Shown here piece by piece: positions 7,292-16,094 of a stretch of 64,000 nucleotides of DNA. The stretch covers positions 21,769-85,768 of the forward strand of contig CAVYZH010000009.1 in NCBI GenBank assembly GCA_963772975.1, read 5' to 3'. The translations under genes were made by a program, and so were the position numbers. This DNA comes from AC-32 sp963772975. GTDB lineage: Bacteria > Actinomycetota > Thermoleophilia > Gaiellales > Gaiellaceae. The notes below the pieces were generated by a model, which saw only the letters and a program-made list of their open reading frames with translations, had not been told where the DNA came from and made no database searches. How positions within the stretch are numbered: position 1 is the first letter of the stretch; the number at the start of each line of letters is the position of its first letter.

Positions 7292-8279
7292 GATCCACGT
7301 CATGCGGGAGGGCTATCTCCCGCCGAAGCAACCGCCGCGCCGGCACCTGATCTCGATCGGTGACATCGAACGGGAGGACGTCGAGCGGCTGCTGTCGACC
7401 GCGAAAAGCTTCTCGCGCTCGCTCGAGCGTGAGGTGAAGAAACTGCCGACGCTGCGCGGCCGCACGGTCGTGAACGTCTTCTACGAGTCCTCGACCCGCA
7501 CCTCGTCGAGCTTCGAGCTAGCCGCGAAGCGCCTGAGCGCGGACACGATGTCGATCAAGGCGGCTGGCTCCTCGGTCGACAAGGGCGAGTCGCTGAAGGA
7601 CACCGCGCTCACGCTCGGCGCCTACGACCCGGACGTGATCGTGATCCGGCACCCGCAGATCGGCGCGCCGCAGCTCGTGGCCCGCTACACCGACGCCCAC
7701 GTCGTCAACGCCGGCGACGGCAAGCACCAGCACCCGACGCAGGCTCTGCTCGACCTCTACACGATCCAGGACGAGCTCGGCCGGATCGAGGGCGTCCACG
7801 TGGCGATCGTCGGCGACGTCCTCCACTCGCGGGTCGCGCGCTCGAACGTACAGGCGCTGGCGCTTATGGGGGCAAAGGTGACGCTGATCGGGCCGCCGAC
7901 GCTGATCCCGCGCGGGATCGAGGCGATGGGCTGCGAGGTCTCGCACGAGATCGGCGCGATCGCCGACGCGGACGTCGTCTACGTCCTGCGCATGCAGCGC
8001 GAGCGCATGGCCGAGGGCGCGAACTACGTGCCTTCCCTGCGCGAGTACACCGAGCGCTGGGGCGTGACGCCGGAGCGGATCCGTCGCGGCCAGAAGGTGA
8101 TGCACCCGGGCCCGATGAACCGGGGCGTCGAGATCGACCCGCGGGTCGCCGACGCCGGCTCCGCACTGATCGAGGCGCAGGTGCGCGCAGGCCTTGTCGT
8201 GCGGATGGCGGTGCTCTACGACCTGCTCACCACCGGGCCGGTGCCCGTGGAGGCGGCCGAGCCGCTGGAGGTGGCCTGA
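7284..8279 (+). CDS. pyrB: aspartate carbamoyltransferase catalytic subunit
   Basis: Transfers carbamoyl from carbamoyl phosphate to aspartate, the committed step of pyrimidine synthesis. At 331 residues it has the carbamoyl-phosphate loop STRTSSSFELAAKRL, the 80s-loop serine/lysine region (SSVDKGESLKD), the H-P-T-Q motif in KHQHPTQALLDLYTI and the C-terminal MHPGPMNRG. ATG 7284 overlaps the pyrR end; an in-frame ATG at 7302 is a possible alternative. No pyrI regulatory subunit is nearby, so it is probably the unregulated class. The stop overlaps the pyrC start (TGATG). Confidence 0.95.
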   Translation: MGEIHVMREGYLPPKQPPRRHLISIGDIEREDVERLLSTAKSFSRSLEREVKKLPTLRGRTVVNVFYESSTRTSSSFELAAKRLSADTMSIKAAGSSVDKGESLKDTALTLGAYDPDVIVIRHPQIGAPQLVARYTDAHVVNAGDGKHQHPTQALLDLYTIQDELGRIEGVHVAIVGDVLHSRVARSNVQALALMGAKVTLIGPPTLIPRGIEAMGCEVSHEIGAIADADVVYVLRMQRERMAEGANYVPSLREYTERWGVTPERIRRGQKVMHPGPMNRGVEIDPRVADAGSALIEAQVRAGLVVRMAVLYDLLTTGPVPVEAAEPLEVA

Positions 8280-9580
8280 TGCTCTATGGCAAGAACGGCC
8301 GCAAGGACGACCTGGTAGTTCGCGGTGCGCGCGTGCTCGACCCGGTCGCGGGCGTGGACGCGGTGCTCGACGTCCGCGTCGACAAGGGCACGATCGCAGC
8401 GCTCGGCGAGGGGCTCGACGCGAACGGCCACCGGGTGGTCGACGGCGCGGGCCTCGTGCTCGCGCCTGCCTTCGTCGACCCGCACGTGCACCTGCGCGTG
8501 CCGGGCGGGGAGGACGAGGAGACGATCGCCTCGGGCACCGAGGCCGCGGCGGCCGGCGGCTACTGCGCGATCCTGGCGATGCCGAACACCGACCCGGTCG
8601 TCGACTCGGCTGCGGTGCTCGGGTCCCTGATCGAGGACGCGAAGGCCCAGGCGGTGATCCCGGTCGGCTTCCTCGCAGCGATCACCCGCGGCCAGGACGG
8701 CGCCGAGCTGACCGAGATGGCCGAGCTCGCCGATCAAGGCGCGGCCGGCTTCACGGACGACGGCCGGCCGGTCGTCGCACCTGGGCTGATGCGCCGCGCA
8801 CTTCAGTACCACGGCATCACCGGCCGCCGGCTCGCCCTGCACTGCGAGGAGCCGACGCTCTCGAAGGGCGGCCAGATGCACGAAGGCGCGGTCTCCGCCG
8901 AACTCGGCTTCACCGGCTACCCGTCGGTGGCCGAGAGCCTGATGGTGGAGCGCGACCTCTCGCTTGCCGCCTACGAAGCTGCGCCGCTCCACCTGCTCCA
9001 CCTCTCGGCGCGGGAATCGGTCAGCGCGCTGCGGGCGGCGCAGGCGAAGGGCGTGGCGGCAACCGCCGAGGTCACGCCGCACCACCTCTGCCTGACCGAC
9101 GAGGCGGTGCGCTCGCTCGACTCGAACGTGAAGATGAACCCGCCTCTCCGCTCGGCCGACGACCGCGCGGAGCTGATCGAGGGGCTGCGCGACGGCACGA
9201 TCGCCTGCGTCGCCACCGACCACGCGCCGCACGCGCGGCACGAGAAGGAAGTCCCGTTCGAGGCGGCGCCCTTCGGCGTCACGGGGCTCGAGACCGCCTT
9301 CGGCGCGCTCTACACGCACCTCGTCGAGCCAGGCCTGTTGAAGCTCGAGACGCTGCTCGAGCGCATGTCGGCCGGGCCTGCCCGGGCGTACGGCCTCGAG
9401 CCGCCGCGGATCGCGGCGGGTGCGCAAGCGAACCTCGTCCTGCTCGACACCGAGTCGGCCTGGCGGGTGGATGAGGACGGCTTCCGCTCCCGCTCGGCCA
9501 ACTCGTGGCTGCTCGGGCAGACGCTGCGCGGCCAGGTGCGCCTGACTGTGGCGGCCGGGAGGGTGGCGTTCGCCGCATGA
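8279..9580 (+). CDS. pyrC: dihydroorotase
   Basis: A 433-residue amidohydrolase that cyclises carbamoyl aspartate to dihydroorotate. Zinc ligands are visible: DPHVHLRVPG near residue 64, the LHCEEP His, the LLHLSA His, and the metal Asp in CVATDHAPHA. The length and the order of motifs match class I dihydroorotases (PyrC/AllB branch). The start overlaps pyrB by one base and the stop overlaps the next gene (ATGA), showing tight translational coupling through the operon. Confidence 0.95.
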   Translation: MLYGKNGRKDDLVVRGARVLDPVAGVDAVLDVRVDKGTIAALGEGLDANGHRVVDGAGLVLAPAFVDPHVHLRVPGGEDEETIASGTEAAAAGGYCAILAMPNTDPVVDSAAVLGSLIEDAKAQAVIPVGFLAAITRGQDGAELTEMAELADQGAAGFTDDGRPVVAPGLMRRALQYHGITGRRLALHCEEPTLSKGGQMHEGAVSAELGFTGYPSVAESLMVERDLSLAAYEAAPLHLLHLSARESVSALRAAQAKGVAATAEVTPHHLCLTDEAVRSLDSNVKMNPPLRSADDRAELIEGLRDGTIACVATDHAPHARHEKEVPFEAAPFGVTGLETAFGALYTHLVEPGLLKLETLLERMSAGPARAYGLEPPRIAAGAQANLVLLDTESAWRVDEDGFRSRSANSWLLGQTLRGQVRLTVAAGRVAFAA

Positions 9581-10077
9581 CCGTGGCCGAGGCGCAGCTC
9601 GAGGCATACGTCGCCGAGGTCGTGGAAGCGCTCGGTCCGGTCCAGGGCACGTTCGTGCTGGGCTCGGCGCTGCTCGGCGGCTTCGACCCGGCCACCAGCG
9701 ACCTCGACCTCGTGGTCGTGGTCGAGCCACCGTTCGACCAGGAGGCGGCACGGGCCGCCCTCGACGAGCTGCGGGTGCCGTTCCGCAAGCTCGAGCTCGT
9801 CGTGTACATGGTCGGGGCGAAGCCGCCTGCCTACGAGCTGAACTACCCGGACGGCGACGGTGAGCCCGACTTCTGGTTCGTGCTCGACGCCGCGATCGCG
9901 CAGGAGCGCAGCGGCGAGTGGCTCGAGCTGCTCGAGCCGGTCTCGGCGGACGAGACGCGTGCCGCGGCGGCGGAGCTGCTGCGCTGGGCCGAAGAGCGGG
10001 GCGAGGACGTGCACGCGGCCCGCGCGCGGCACTACCTCGAGCACGGCGAGTGGATCACGAAGGAGGAGGCGAGATGA
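9577..10077 (+). CDS. nucleotidyltransferase-fold protein inside the pyr operon
   Basis: A 166-residue protein with the minimal nucleotidyltransferase signature: FVLGSALLGGFDPATSDLDL (Gly-Ser, then D-x-D near residues 41-43). A third, more distant acidic residue lies in the KLELVVYMV strand. It recalls the N-terminal half of aminoglycoside adenylyltransferases (AadA/DUF4111) but lacks their full C-terminal helical domain. The C-terminal third here is a short charged helical stretch (RWAEERGEDVHAARARHYLEHG). ATGA overlaps link it to pyrC before and carA after, so it is expressed with pyrimidine genes. Substrate and role are unknown; it could be a resistance-type enzyme, an MNT-like partner or a modified regulator. 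Confidence 0.7.
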   Translation: MTVAEAQLEAYVAEVVEALGPVQGTFVLGSALLGGFDPATSDLDLVVVVEPPFDQEAARAALDELRVPFRKLELVVYMVGAKPPAYELNYPDGDGEPDFWFVLDAAIAQERSGEWLELLEPVSADETRAAAAELLRWAEERGEDVHAARARHYLEHGEWITKEEAR

Positions 10078-11117
10078 CCGGGTTCCTGGCACTCGAGGAC
10101 GGAACCGTCTTCCGTGGCGAGTCCGTCGGCGCGGAGGGGTTCGCGTTCGGCGAGGCCGTCTTCACGACCGCGATGACCGGCTACCAGGAGGTCGTCACCG
10201 ACCCGAGCTACTCGGAGCAGCTCGTTGCCTTCACCGCGCCGATGGTCGGCAACTACGGTGTCGAGCCCGACCGCTGCGAGTCGCGGCGGCCGCACGCGCG
10301 GGCCGTCGTGATGCGCGAGGCACGCGGGCCGGCCTGGACGGACTGGCTGCACGAGCACGGCGTGGTCGCGCTCTCGGGGATCGACACCCGCTCGCTGGTC
10401 GTGCACCTGCGCGAGGCCGGCGCGATGCGCGCAATCGCGGTTGCCGGCGAGGCCTCGGTCGAGGAGGCAGTCGCCGCGGTCAAGGAGCAGCCGGCGATGG
10501 CCGGTCGCTCGCTGGCAACCGGGGTCTCGACCCCTAAGCCGTACGTCTACTCCGACGCGGGCACGGCCCGGATCGCGGTCGTCGACTACGGCTGCAAGCG
10601 CTCGATCCTCGACCGGCTCGCCTGGGCGGGCGCGGCAGTGACGGTCTACCCGCACGACGCCGACCCCGAGGAGCTCGCGGGCTTCGACGGCGTGCTGCTC
10701 TCCAACGGCCCGGGTGACCCCGAGCCGCTCGTTCGCGAGGTCGAGACGGTCAAAGCGCTCCTCGGCCGGGTGCCGGTCTTCGGCATCTGCCTCGGCCACC
10801 AGCTGCTCGCCCTGGCGACCGGCCACGAGACCTTCAAGCTCCCGTTCGGCCACCGGGGCGCCAACCACCCCGTGCTCGAGAAGCGCACGAACCGCGTGCT
10901 CGTGACGAGCCAGAACCACGGCTTCGCGGTCGCCCGCTCGGACGCGCCCGAGGTGACACATGTCTCGCTCTACGACGGCACGGTCGAGGGGCTCGAGCTC
11001 CCGGAGCTGCGGGCGCGTTCGGTGCAGTTCCACCCGGAGGCGCGACCCGGCCCGCATGACGCGTGGCCGCTGCTCTCGCGCTGGGTCGAGGGGGTGGCAC
11101 TTGCCGAAGCGGCGTGA
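10074..11117 (+). CDS. carA: carbamoyl-phosphate synthase small (glutaminase) subunit
   Basis: Releases ammonia from glutamine and channels it to CarB. The 347-residue protein has the N-terminal CarA domain (MTGFLALEDGTVFRGES, TGYQEVVTDPSY). The class I amidotransferase domain has the nucleophile Cys in FGICLGHQLLALA and the His-Glu pair in VQFHPEARPGPHD. ATG 10074 overlaps the preceding stop; the frame is open upstream but that part is not protein-like. CarA is usually 360-380 residues, so this is a slightly short form. It overlaps carB by 17 bases. Confidence 0.95.
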   Translation: MTGFLALEDGTVFRGESVGAEGFAFGEAVFTTAMTGYQEVVTDPSYSEQLVAFTAPMVGNYGVEPDRCESRRPHARAVVMREARGPAWTDWLHEHGVVALSGIDTRSLVVHLREAGAMRAIAVAGEASVEEAVAAVKEQPAMAGRSLATGVSTPKPYVYSDAGTARIAVVDYGCKRSILDRLAWAGAAVTVYPHDADPEELAGFDGVLLSNGPGDPEPLVREVETVKALLGRVPVFGICLGHQLLALATGHETFKLPFGHRGANHPVLEKRTNRVLVTSQNHGFAVARSDAPEVTHVSLYDGTVEGLELPELRARSVQFHPEARPGPHDAWPLLSRWVEGVALAEAA

Positions 11118-14100
11118 TCTCCGCTCGGTCTGCCTGATCGGCTCGGGGCCGATCGTGATCGGCCAGGCCTGCGAGTTCGACTACGCGGGGTGCCAGGCGC
11201 TGAAGGTGCTGCGCGAGGACGGCTTCCGCACGATCGTCGTCAACTCGAACCCGGCGACGATCATGACCGACCCCGGCTTCGCCGACCGCACCTACCTCGA
11301 GCCGCTCGACGTCGAGGCCGTCGCCGACGTGCTCGGGCGTGAGCGGCCCGACGCGCTGCTGCCGACGATGGGCGGCCAGACGGCGCTGAACATCGGGCTC
11401 GAGCTCGCCGAGACGGGCGTGCTCGAGGCGCTCGGGATCGAGCTGATCGGCGCGCCGCCGGAGGTGATCCGGCGGGCCGAGGATCGCGAGCTCTTCCGCG
11501 AGACCGTCCGCGAGGCCGGCCTGAAGGTCCCCGAGTCGTTGGTCGTGACCAAGCTGGAGGACCTGCCGTCGCACCTGTCGTTCCCCGTCATCCTGCGACC
11601 CGCGTTCACCCTGGGTGGCCACGGCGGGGGCATCGCGAACTCGCGCAGGCAACTGGAGGCGCTCCTGGAGCAGGCCTTGCGAGAGAGCCCGGTCCACCAG
11701 GTACTGGTGGAGGAGAACCTCACGGGCTGGGACGAGTTCGAGCTGGAGCTGATCCGCGACCGCAACGACAACGTGGTCGTCGTCTGCTCGATCGAGAACC
11801 TCGACCCGATGGGCGTGCACACGGGCGACTCGGTCACGGTCGCGCCGCAGATGACGCTCTCCGATGAGGCCTACCAGGAGCTGCGCGACGCGGCGGCGAC
11901 GGTGATCCGCGCGGTCGGCGTCGAGTGCGGCGGTTCCAACATCCAGTTCGCGCGCGACCGCGCGACGGGCGACGTGCGCGTGATCGAGATGAACCCTCGC
12001 GTCTCGCGCTCGTCCGCGCTCGCTTCGAAGGCGACCGGCTACCCGATCGCCAAGGTCGCCGCCAAGCTCGCGGTCGGCTACACGCTCGACGAGATCCCGA
12101 ACGACCTGACCGGGACGACGCCGGCGAGCTTCGAGCCGACGCTCGACTACGTCGTCGTCAAGGTGCCGCGCTTCGCGTTCGAGAAGTTTCCGGGCGCCGA
12201 CACGACGCTCGGCACGCAGATGAAGTCCGTCGGCGAGACGATGGGGATCGGCCGCACGTTCACCGAGGCGCTCTCGAAAGCGCTGCGCTCGCGCGAGCTC
12301 GACGGTGGGGCGGTCACGCCCTGGCCCTCGCTCGACGAGCTGCCCGGAGGGCTGCACCCATGGTTCACGGCTGAGCTCGAGCGGCTGCGGCTCGGCTCGC
12401 TGAATCTCAGCGACCTGGTCGCCGACGACTGGCTGCGGCTGAAGCGGCTCGGCCACTCGGACGCAGCGGTCGCGCGGGCCTGCGAGGTGGACGAGGAGAC
12501 CGCGCGCGCCGCGAGGCGGTCGTGGGGGGTGCGCCCGGGCTACCGGCGGGTCGACTCCTGCGCGGGCGAGGTCGAGGCGGCCTCGAACTACTGCTACTCG
12601 ACCTGGGGCGAGGCCGACGAGGAGCCGCCGCGCGGCGGGTCGGTCGTGATCCTGGGCTCGGGCCCGAACCGGATCGGGCAAGGGATCGAGTTCGACTACT
12701 GCTGTGTCCATGCGGCGCAGAGCTTCCGGGCGCTCGGCTACGAGGCGGTGATGGTCAACTGCAACCCGGAGACCGTCTCGACCGACTACGACACCTCCGA
12801 TCGCCTCTACTTCGAGCCGCTCGGGGTCGAAGAGGTGCTGGCGATCTGCGAGCGCGAGCAACCGGCCGGCGTCGTGATCCAGTTCGGCGGCCAGACGCCG
12901 CTCAAGCTGGCGCGTGCAATCGAGGCCGCCGGCTTCCGGGTGCTGGGAACGCCGTTCGAGGCGGTCGACCTCGCCGAGGACCGCAAGCGCTTCGCGGCGC
13001 TCTGCGACGGGCTCGGGATCGCGGTGCCGCCGTGGGGGACTGCGACGAGCACGGACGAAGCCGTGGAAGTCGCGGAGCGGGTCGGCTACCCGGTGCTCGT
13101 GCGCCCGAGCTACGTGCTGGGCGGGCGCAGCATGCGGGTCTGCTACGACGCCGAGGCGGTGCGCGCGGCCACGCTACGCGTACCAGGATCACTGCTCGTC
13201 GACCGCTTCCTCGAGAATGCGATCGAGATCGACGTGGACGCCCTGTGCGACGGGAACCAGACCTTCGTGGCAGCGGTCATGCAGCACGTCGAGGAGGCGG
13301 GCGTGCACTCGGGCGACTCCAGCTGCGTGCTCCCGGCGCCGTCGCTGACGCGTTCGGAACGCCGCGCGGTCGCGCACGCCGTGCGGCGGCTCGGGCCGGC
13401 GCTCGGGGTGGTCGGGCTGCTGAACGTTCAGCTCGCGCTCGCGGACGGCGAGCTCTACGTGCTCGAGGCGAACCCACGCGCCTCGCGGACGGTGCCGTTT
13501 GCGAGCAAGGCGACGGGCGTCAACCTCGTGCAGGCCGCCTGCCGGCTCGCGGCCGGCGCGACGCTCCCCGAGCTCGAGCTCGGTCGTGATCCTCGGGCGC
13601 GTAGCGCTCAGGTGTCGGTGAAGGCGGCGGTGCTGCCGTTCGCCCGCTTCCCGGGCGCCGACCCGGTGCTCGGCCCGGAGATGCGTTCCACCGGCGAGGT
13701 GATGGCGAGCGCCTCCGATCTGCCGACCGCGTTCGCCAAGGCCGAGCGCGCGGCCGGTCGGAGGCTGCCCGCGAGCGGCACCGCGTTCCTCTCGGTGCGC
13801 GACGAGGACAAGGGCGTTGCCGTCCCGGTCGCCCAGGCGCTCGCCGGGCTCGGCTTCCAGTTGCTCGCCACCGCCGGCACGGCTCGCACGCTGGCCGACG
13901 CGGGGCTCGTCGTCGAGTACGTGCGCAAGGTGACCGAGGACGGCGAGGGCCCGACCGTCGTCGACCTCCTCCGGCGTGGACGGTGCGACCTCGTGATCAA
14001 CACGCCGCAGGGATCGGGCGCGCGCACCGACGGCTACCGGATCCGGGAGGCTGCGCTGGTCGCGCGAATCCCGTGCATCACGACCATCTCGGGCGCGGCC

Positions 14101-14187
14101 GCGGCCGTCGAGGCGATCGCGCACGCGCGCGACGAGGTCGCGCTGAGCCTGCAGGAACGGATCGATGCTCAGGCGCGAACGGCCTAG
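11101..14187 (+). CDS. carB: carbamoyl-phosphate synthase large subunit
   Basis: Makes carbamoyl phosphate from bicarbonate, ammonia and two ATP. Start TTG 11101 gives the standard N-terminus MPKRRDLRSVCLIGSGPI; upstream in-frame codons belong to the carA region. The 1,028 residues contain two ATP-grasp halves. Each starts with a GSGP(I/N) nucleotide loop, at residues ~14 and ~519, and each has an EMNPR or EANPR metal motif. The C-terminal MGS-like allosteric domain (from about residue 900) includes LLATAGTARTL and LVINTPQGSGARTDGYRIR. It is slightly shorter than the usual 1,060-1,090. Overlaps pyrK by 23 bases. Confidence 0.96.
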   Translation: MPKRRDLRSVCLIGSGPIVIGQACEFDYAGCQALKVLREDGFRTIVVNSNPATIMTDPGFADRTYLEPLDVEAVADVLGRERPDALLPTMGGQTALNIGLELAETGVLEALGIELIGAPPEVIRRAEDRELFRETVREAGLKVPESLVVTKLEDLPSHLSFPVILRPAFTLGGHGGGIANSRRQLEALLEQALRESPVHQVLVEENLTGWDEFELELIRDRNDNVVVVCSIENLDPMGVHTGDSVTVAPQMTLSDEAYQELRDAAATVIRAVGVECGGSNIQFARDRATGDVRVIEMNPRVSRSSALASKATGYPIAKVAAKLAVGYTLDEIPNDLTGTTPASFEPTLDYVVVKVPRFAFEKFPGADTTLGTQMKSVGETMGIGRTFTEALSKALRSRELDGGAVTPWPSLDELPGGLHPWFTAELERLRLGSLNLSDLVADDWLRLKRLGHSDAAVARACEVDEETARAARRSWGVRPGYRRVDSCAGEVEAASNYCYSTWGEADEEPPRGGSVVILGSGPNRIGQGIEFDYCCVHAAQSFRALGYEAVMVNCNPETVSTDYDTSDRLYFEPLGVEEVLAICEREQPAGVVIQFGGQTPLKLARAIEAAGFRVLGTPFEAVDLAEDRKRFAALCDGLGIAVPPWGTATSTDEAVEVAERVGYPVLVRPSYVLGGRSMRVCYDAEAVRAATLRVPGSLLVDRFLENAIEIDVDALCDGNQTFVAAVMQHVEEAGVHSGDSSCVLPAPSLTRSERRAVAHAVRRLGPALGVVGLLNVQLALADGELYVLEANPRASRTVPFASKATGVNLVQAACRLAAGATLPELELGRDPRARSAQVSVKAAVLPFARFPGADPVLGPEMRSTGEVMASASDLPTAFAKAERAAGRRLPASGTAFLSVRDEDKGVAVPVAQALAGLGFQLLATAGTARTLADAGLVVEYVRKVTEDGEGPTVVDLLRRGRCDLVINTPQGSGARTDGYRIREAALVARIPCITTISGAAAAVEAIAHARDEVALSLQERIDAQARTA

Positions 14188-14827
14188 CGTCGTCGCCACC
14201 GAGGCGGTCGGGCCGTACACGCTCTTGCGGCTCGAGCGCGGCACGGTCGACGCGGGCAGGCCGGGCCAGTTCTTCATGCTCGAGGCGCCCGGCCGTCTGC
14301 TGCCGAGGCCGATGAGCCTCGCGCTCGCCCCCCGCGGGGAGCTCGCCTTCTTGATCGACCCGATCGGGCCGGGGACGCGCGCGCTCTGCTGCCTCGACGC
14401 CGGCGACCGGGTCGGCGTGCTCGGTCCGCTCGGAAACGGGTTCGACCTCAAGGTCGAGCGGCCGCTGCTCGTCGGCGGCGGGATCGGCGTCGCGCCGTTG
14501 CCGTACCTCTCGGAGCAGCTCGGCGGGCCGCCGGCGGTGCTCGGCTTCCGCACGAGCTGGCACGCGGAGGCCGCGGAGCTGGTGCCGAACGCCGAGGTCG
14601 TGCTGGAGCCGACCTACGTCACCGAGGCGATGCATTCCGGCCACGACGTGCTTGCCTGCGGCCCGGAGCCGATGCTTGACGCCGTCCGCCGGCTGACGCC
14701 GCACGCGCAGCTCGCATGGGAAGCGCCGATGGCCTGCGGCTTCGGTGCCTGCTACGGCTGCGTGGTCGAGATCGACGGCGAGTTGAAGCGACTCTGCCTG
14801 GAAGGGCCGGTCCTTGCGGCTGCTTAA
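14165..14827 (+). CDS. pyrK: dihydroorotate dehydrogenase electron-transfer subunit
   Basis: The 220-residue FAD and [2Fe-2S] partner of class 1B dihydroorotate dehydrogenase passes electrons from the PyrD flavin to NAD+. The FAD-binding motif RPMSLALAP and the NAD domain GGGIGVAPLPYL are present. A C-terminal Cys cluster (CGFGACYGC, then a fourth Cys in KRLCLEGP) binds the iron-sulfur centre. Immediate coupling to pyrD (14-base overlap) confirms the pair. Confidence 0.93.
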   Translation: MLRRERPSVVATEAVGPYTLLRLERGTVDAGRPGQFFMLEAPGRLLPRPMSLALAPRGELAFLIDPIGPGTRALCCLDAGDRVGVLGPLGNGFDLKVERPLLVGGGIGVAPLPYLSEQLGGPPAVLGFRTSWHAEAAELVPNAEVVLEPTYVTEAMHSGHDVLACGPEPMLDAVRRLTPHAQLAWEAPMACGFGACYGCVVEIDGELKRLCLEGPVLAAA

Positions 14828-15713
14828 CGCCAGCGGCTGTCTGGACGCCCTCGCGGCGCCCGAGGTGGCACGCACGCTCGACGCCTTCGTGACCAAGACG
14901 GTCACGCCGCTCGCGCGTGAGGGCAACGCGCCGGTGCGGATCGCCGAGACCGAGCTTGGGATGTTGAACGCGATCGGCCTCGCCAACCCGGGGATCGACG
15001 CCTTCCTCGAGCAGCACCTGCCGCGGCTGGCCGAGCTCGGCGTGCCGCTCTGGGTCTCGGTCGGCGGCTTCTCGCTCGAGGACTACGTGCAGGTCGCGGG
15101 GCGTCTGGCCGCGCGCGGCGAGGTCGAGGCGTTGGAGCTGAATCTCTCCTGCCCGAACGTGGACGAGGTGCCCGAGAACGTCGGCGAGGTCGTCGCGGCC
15201 GTGCGGGCGACAACGGACAAGCCGCTGTACGCGAAGCTCTCGGCCGCGGTCGCCGACCTCGGTGCCACGGCGCGCGCTGCGGAGGGCGCGGGCGCCGACG
15301 GCCTTAGCCTCGTCAACACGGTCAAGGGCCTCGCCCTGGACGAGCGGACGTTGCAGCCCGTGCTCGCCCGCGGGGTGGGCGGGCTCTCCGGTCCGGCGCT
15401 GCGGCCGGTCGCGCTCGCAGCTGTCCACACGTGCTTCCGCGAGACGCGTCTGCCGATAGTCGGCATGGGCGGCGTCTCCCGCGGCCGGCATGCGCTCGAG
15501 CTGCTCGCGGCCGGGGCGAACGACGTCGCCGTCGGCACCGCGCTCTTCGCCGACCCCGGCGCAGCGACCCGGATCCTGAGCGAGCTCCAGGCCGAGCTGG
15601 CGGCGCTCGGCTTCGCCAGTCCTGACAACGCCGTTGGTGTCGCGCACGCCTCCGGCCGGGTCGACCCTCGACCCAAGGTCGAGGCTAACGGCTCAAAAAT
15701 CCCTGCATATTGA
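14814..15713 (+). CDS. pyrD: dihydroorotate dehydrogenase, class 1B catalytic subunit
   Basis: A 299-residue FMN TIM-barrel enzyme oxidising dihydroorotate to orotate. Catalytic Cys lies in the conserved LELNLSCPNV; the phosphate-binding loops GMGGVSRGRHALELL and VAVGTALF are present near the C-terminus. TTG 14814 overlaps pyrK. It lacks the N-terminal membrane helix of class 2 enzymes, consistent with use of PyrK and NAD+. The gene ends the operon; no pyrF or pyrE follows in this window. Confidence 0.94.
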   Translation: MRLLNASGCLDALAAPEVARTLDAFVTKTVTPLAREGNAPVRIAETELGMLNAIGLANPGIDAFLEQHLPRLAELGVPLWVSVGGFSLEDYVQVAGRLAARGEVEALELNLSCPNVDEVPENVGEVVAAVRATTDKPLYAKLSAAVADLGATARAAEGAGADGLSLVNTVKGLALDERTLQPVLARGVGGLSGPALRPVALAAVHTCFRETRLPIVGMGGVSRGRHALELLAAGANDVAVGTALFADPGAATRILSELQAELAALGFASPDNAVGVAHASGRVDPRPKVEANGSKIPAY

Positions 15714-15728
15714 CCCAAACATGTTGGG

Positions 15729-15756
15729 TTGACCGGGGCGGCGAGGTTGTTAGTAT
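15729..15756 (+). promoter_or_regulatory. promoter of mihF
   Basis: TTGACC at 15729-15734 and TAGTAT at 15751-15756 are separated by 16 bases. The hexamer ends 8 bases before GTG 15765, predicting a leaderless mihF-gmk-rpoZ transcript. Just upstream (15714-15728) CCCAA and TTGGG flank an ACATG core, and a second TTGACC (15710-15715) forms a direct repeat with the -35. This could be a repressor or autoregulatory site. Confidence 0.7.
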
Positions 15757-15764
15757 CCCCCGCC

Positions 15765-16094
15765 GTGGCCGCGCTCAAGACTCAGGCCCAGGCGCCACTC
15801 CGCTCACTCGACCAACGGATGGAAGCGCTCAAGCGGGCGAACGACATCCGCGTGCGACGCGCGCAGCTGAAGAAGGACCTCAAATCCGGGGCCGCGCAGA
15901 TCGAGGAAATCCTGAGCAATCCGCCGGAGTACGTCTCGACCGCCAAGGTGTTCGACATGCTGATGGCGGTGCCCAAGTTCGGCCGCGTGAAGGCGGCCCG
16001 CTTCCTCAACCAGTGCAGGATCAGCCAGTCGAAGACCGTCGGCGGCCTCTCGGACCGCCAGCGGGCGGAGCTGATTGGCCTCTTCAACCGCTGA
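15765..16094 (+). CDS. mihF: integration host factor, actinobacterial type (mIHF)
   Basis: A 109-residue nucleoid protein that bends DNA. The N-terminal basic helix (RMEALKRANDIRVRRAQLKKDLK) is followed by the H2TH-like core with VFDMLMAVPKFGRVKAARFLNQ and GGLSDRQRAELIGLF, the conserved mIHF pattern. GTG 15765 was chosen over the in-frame TTG 15729 because the latter is the promoter -35 itself. The gene order mihF-gmk-rpoZ-coaBC is typical of Actinobacteria. It overlaps gmk by 20 bases. Confidence 0.92.
   Translation: MAALKTQAQAPLRSLDQRMEALKRANDIRVRRAQLKKDLKSGAAQIEEILSNPPEYVSTAKVFDMLMAVPKFGRVKAARFLNQCRISQSKTVGGLSDRQRAELIGLFNR

Noticed and set aside
15729..15764. TTG 15729 as start of mihF
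   Set aside because: This TTG is the promoter -35 hexamer, and the added residues are not part of the mIHF family.
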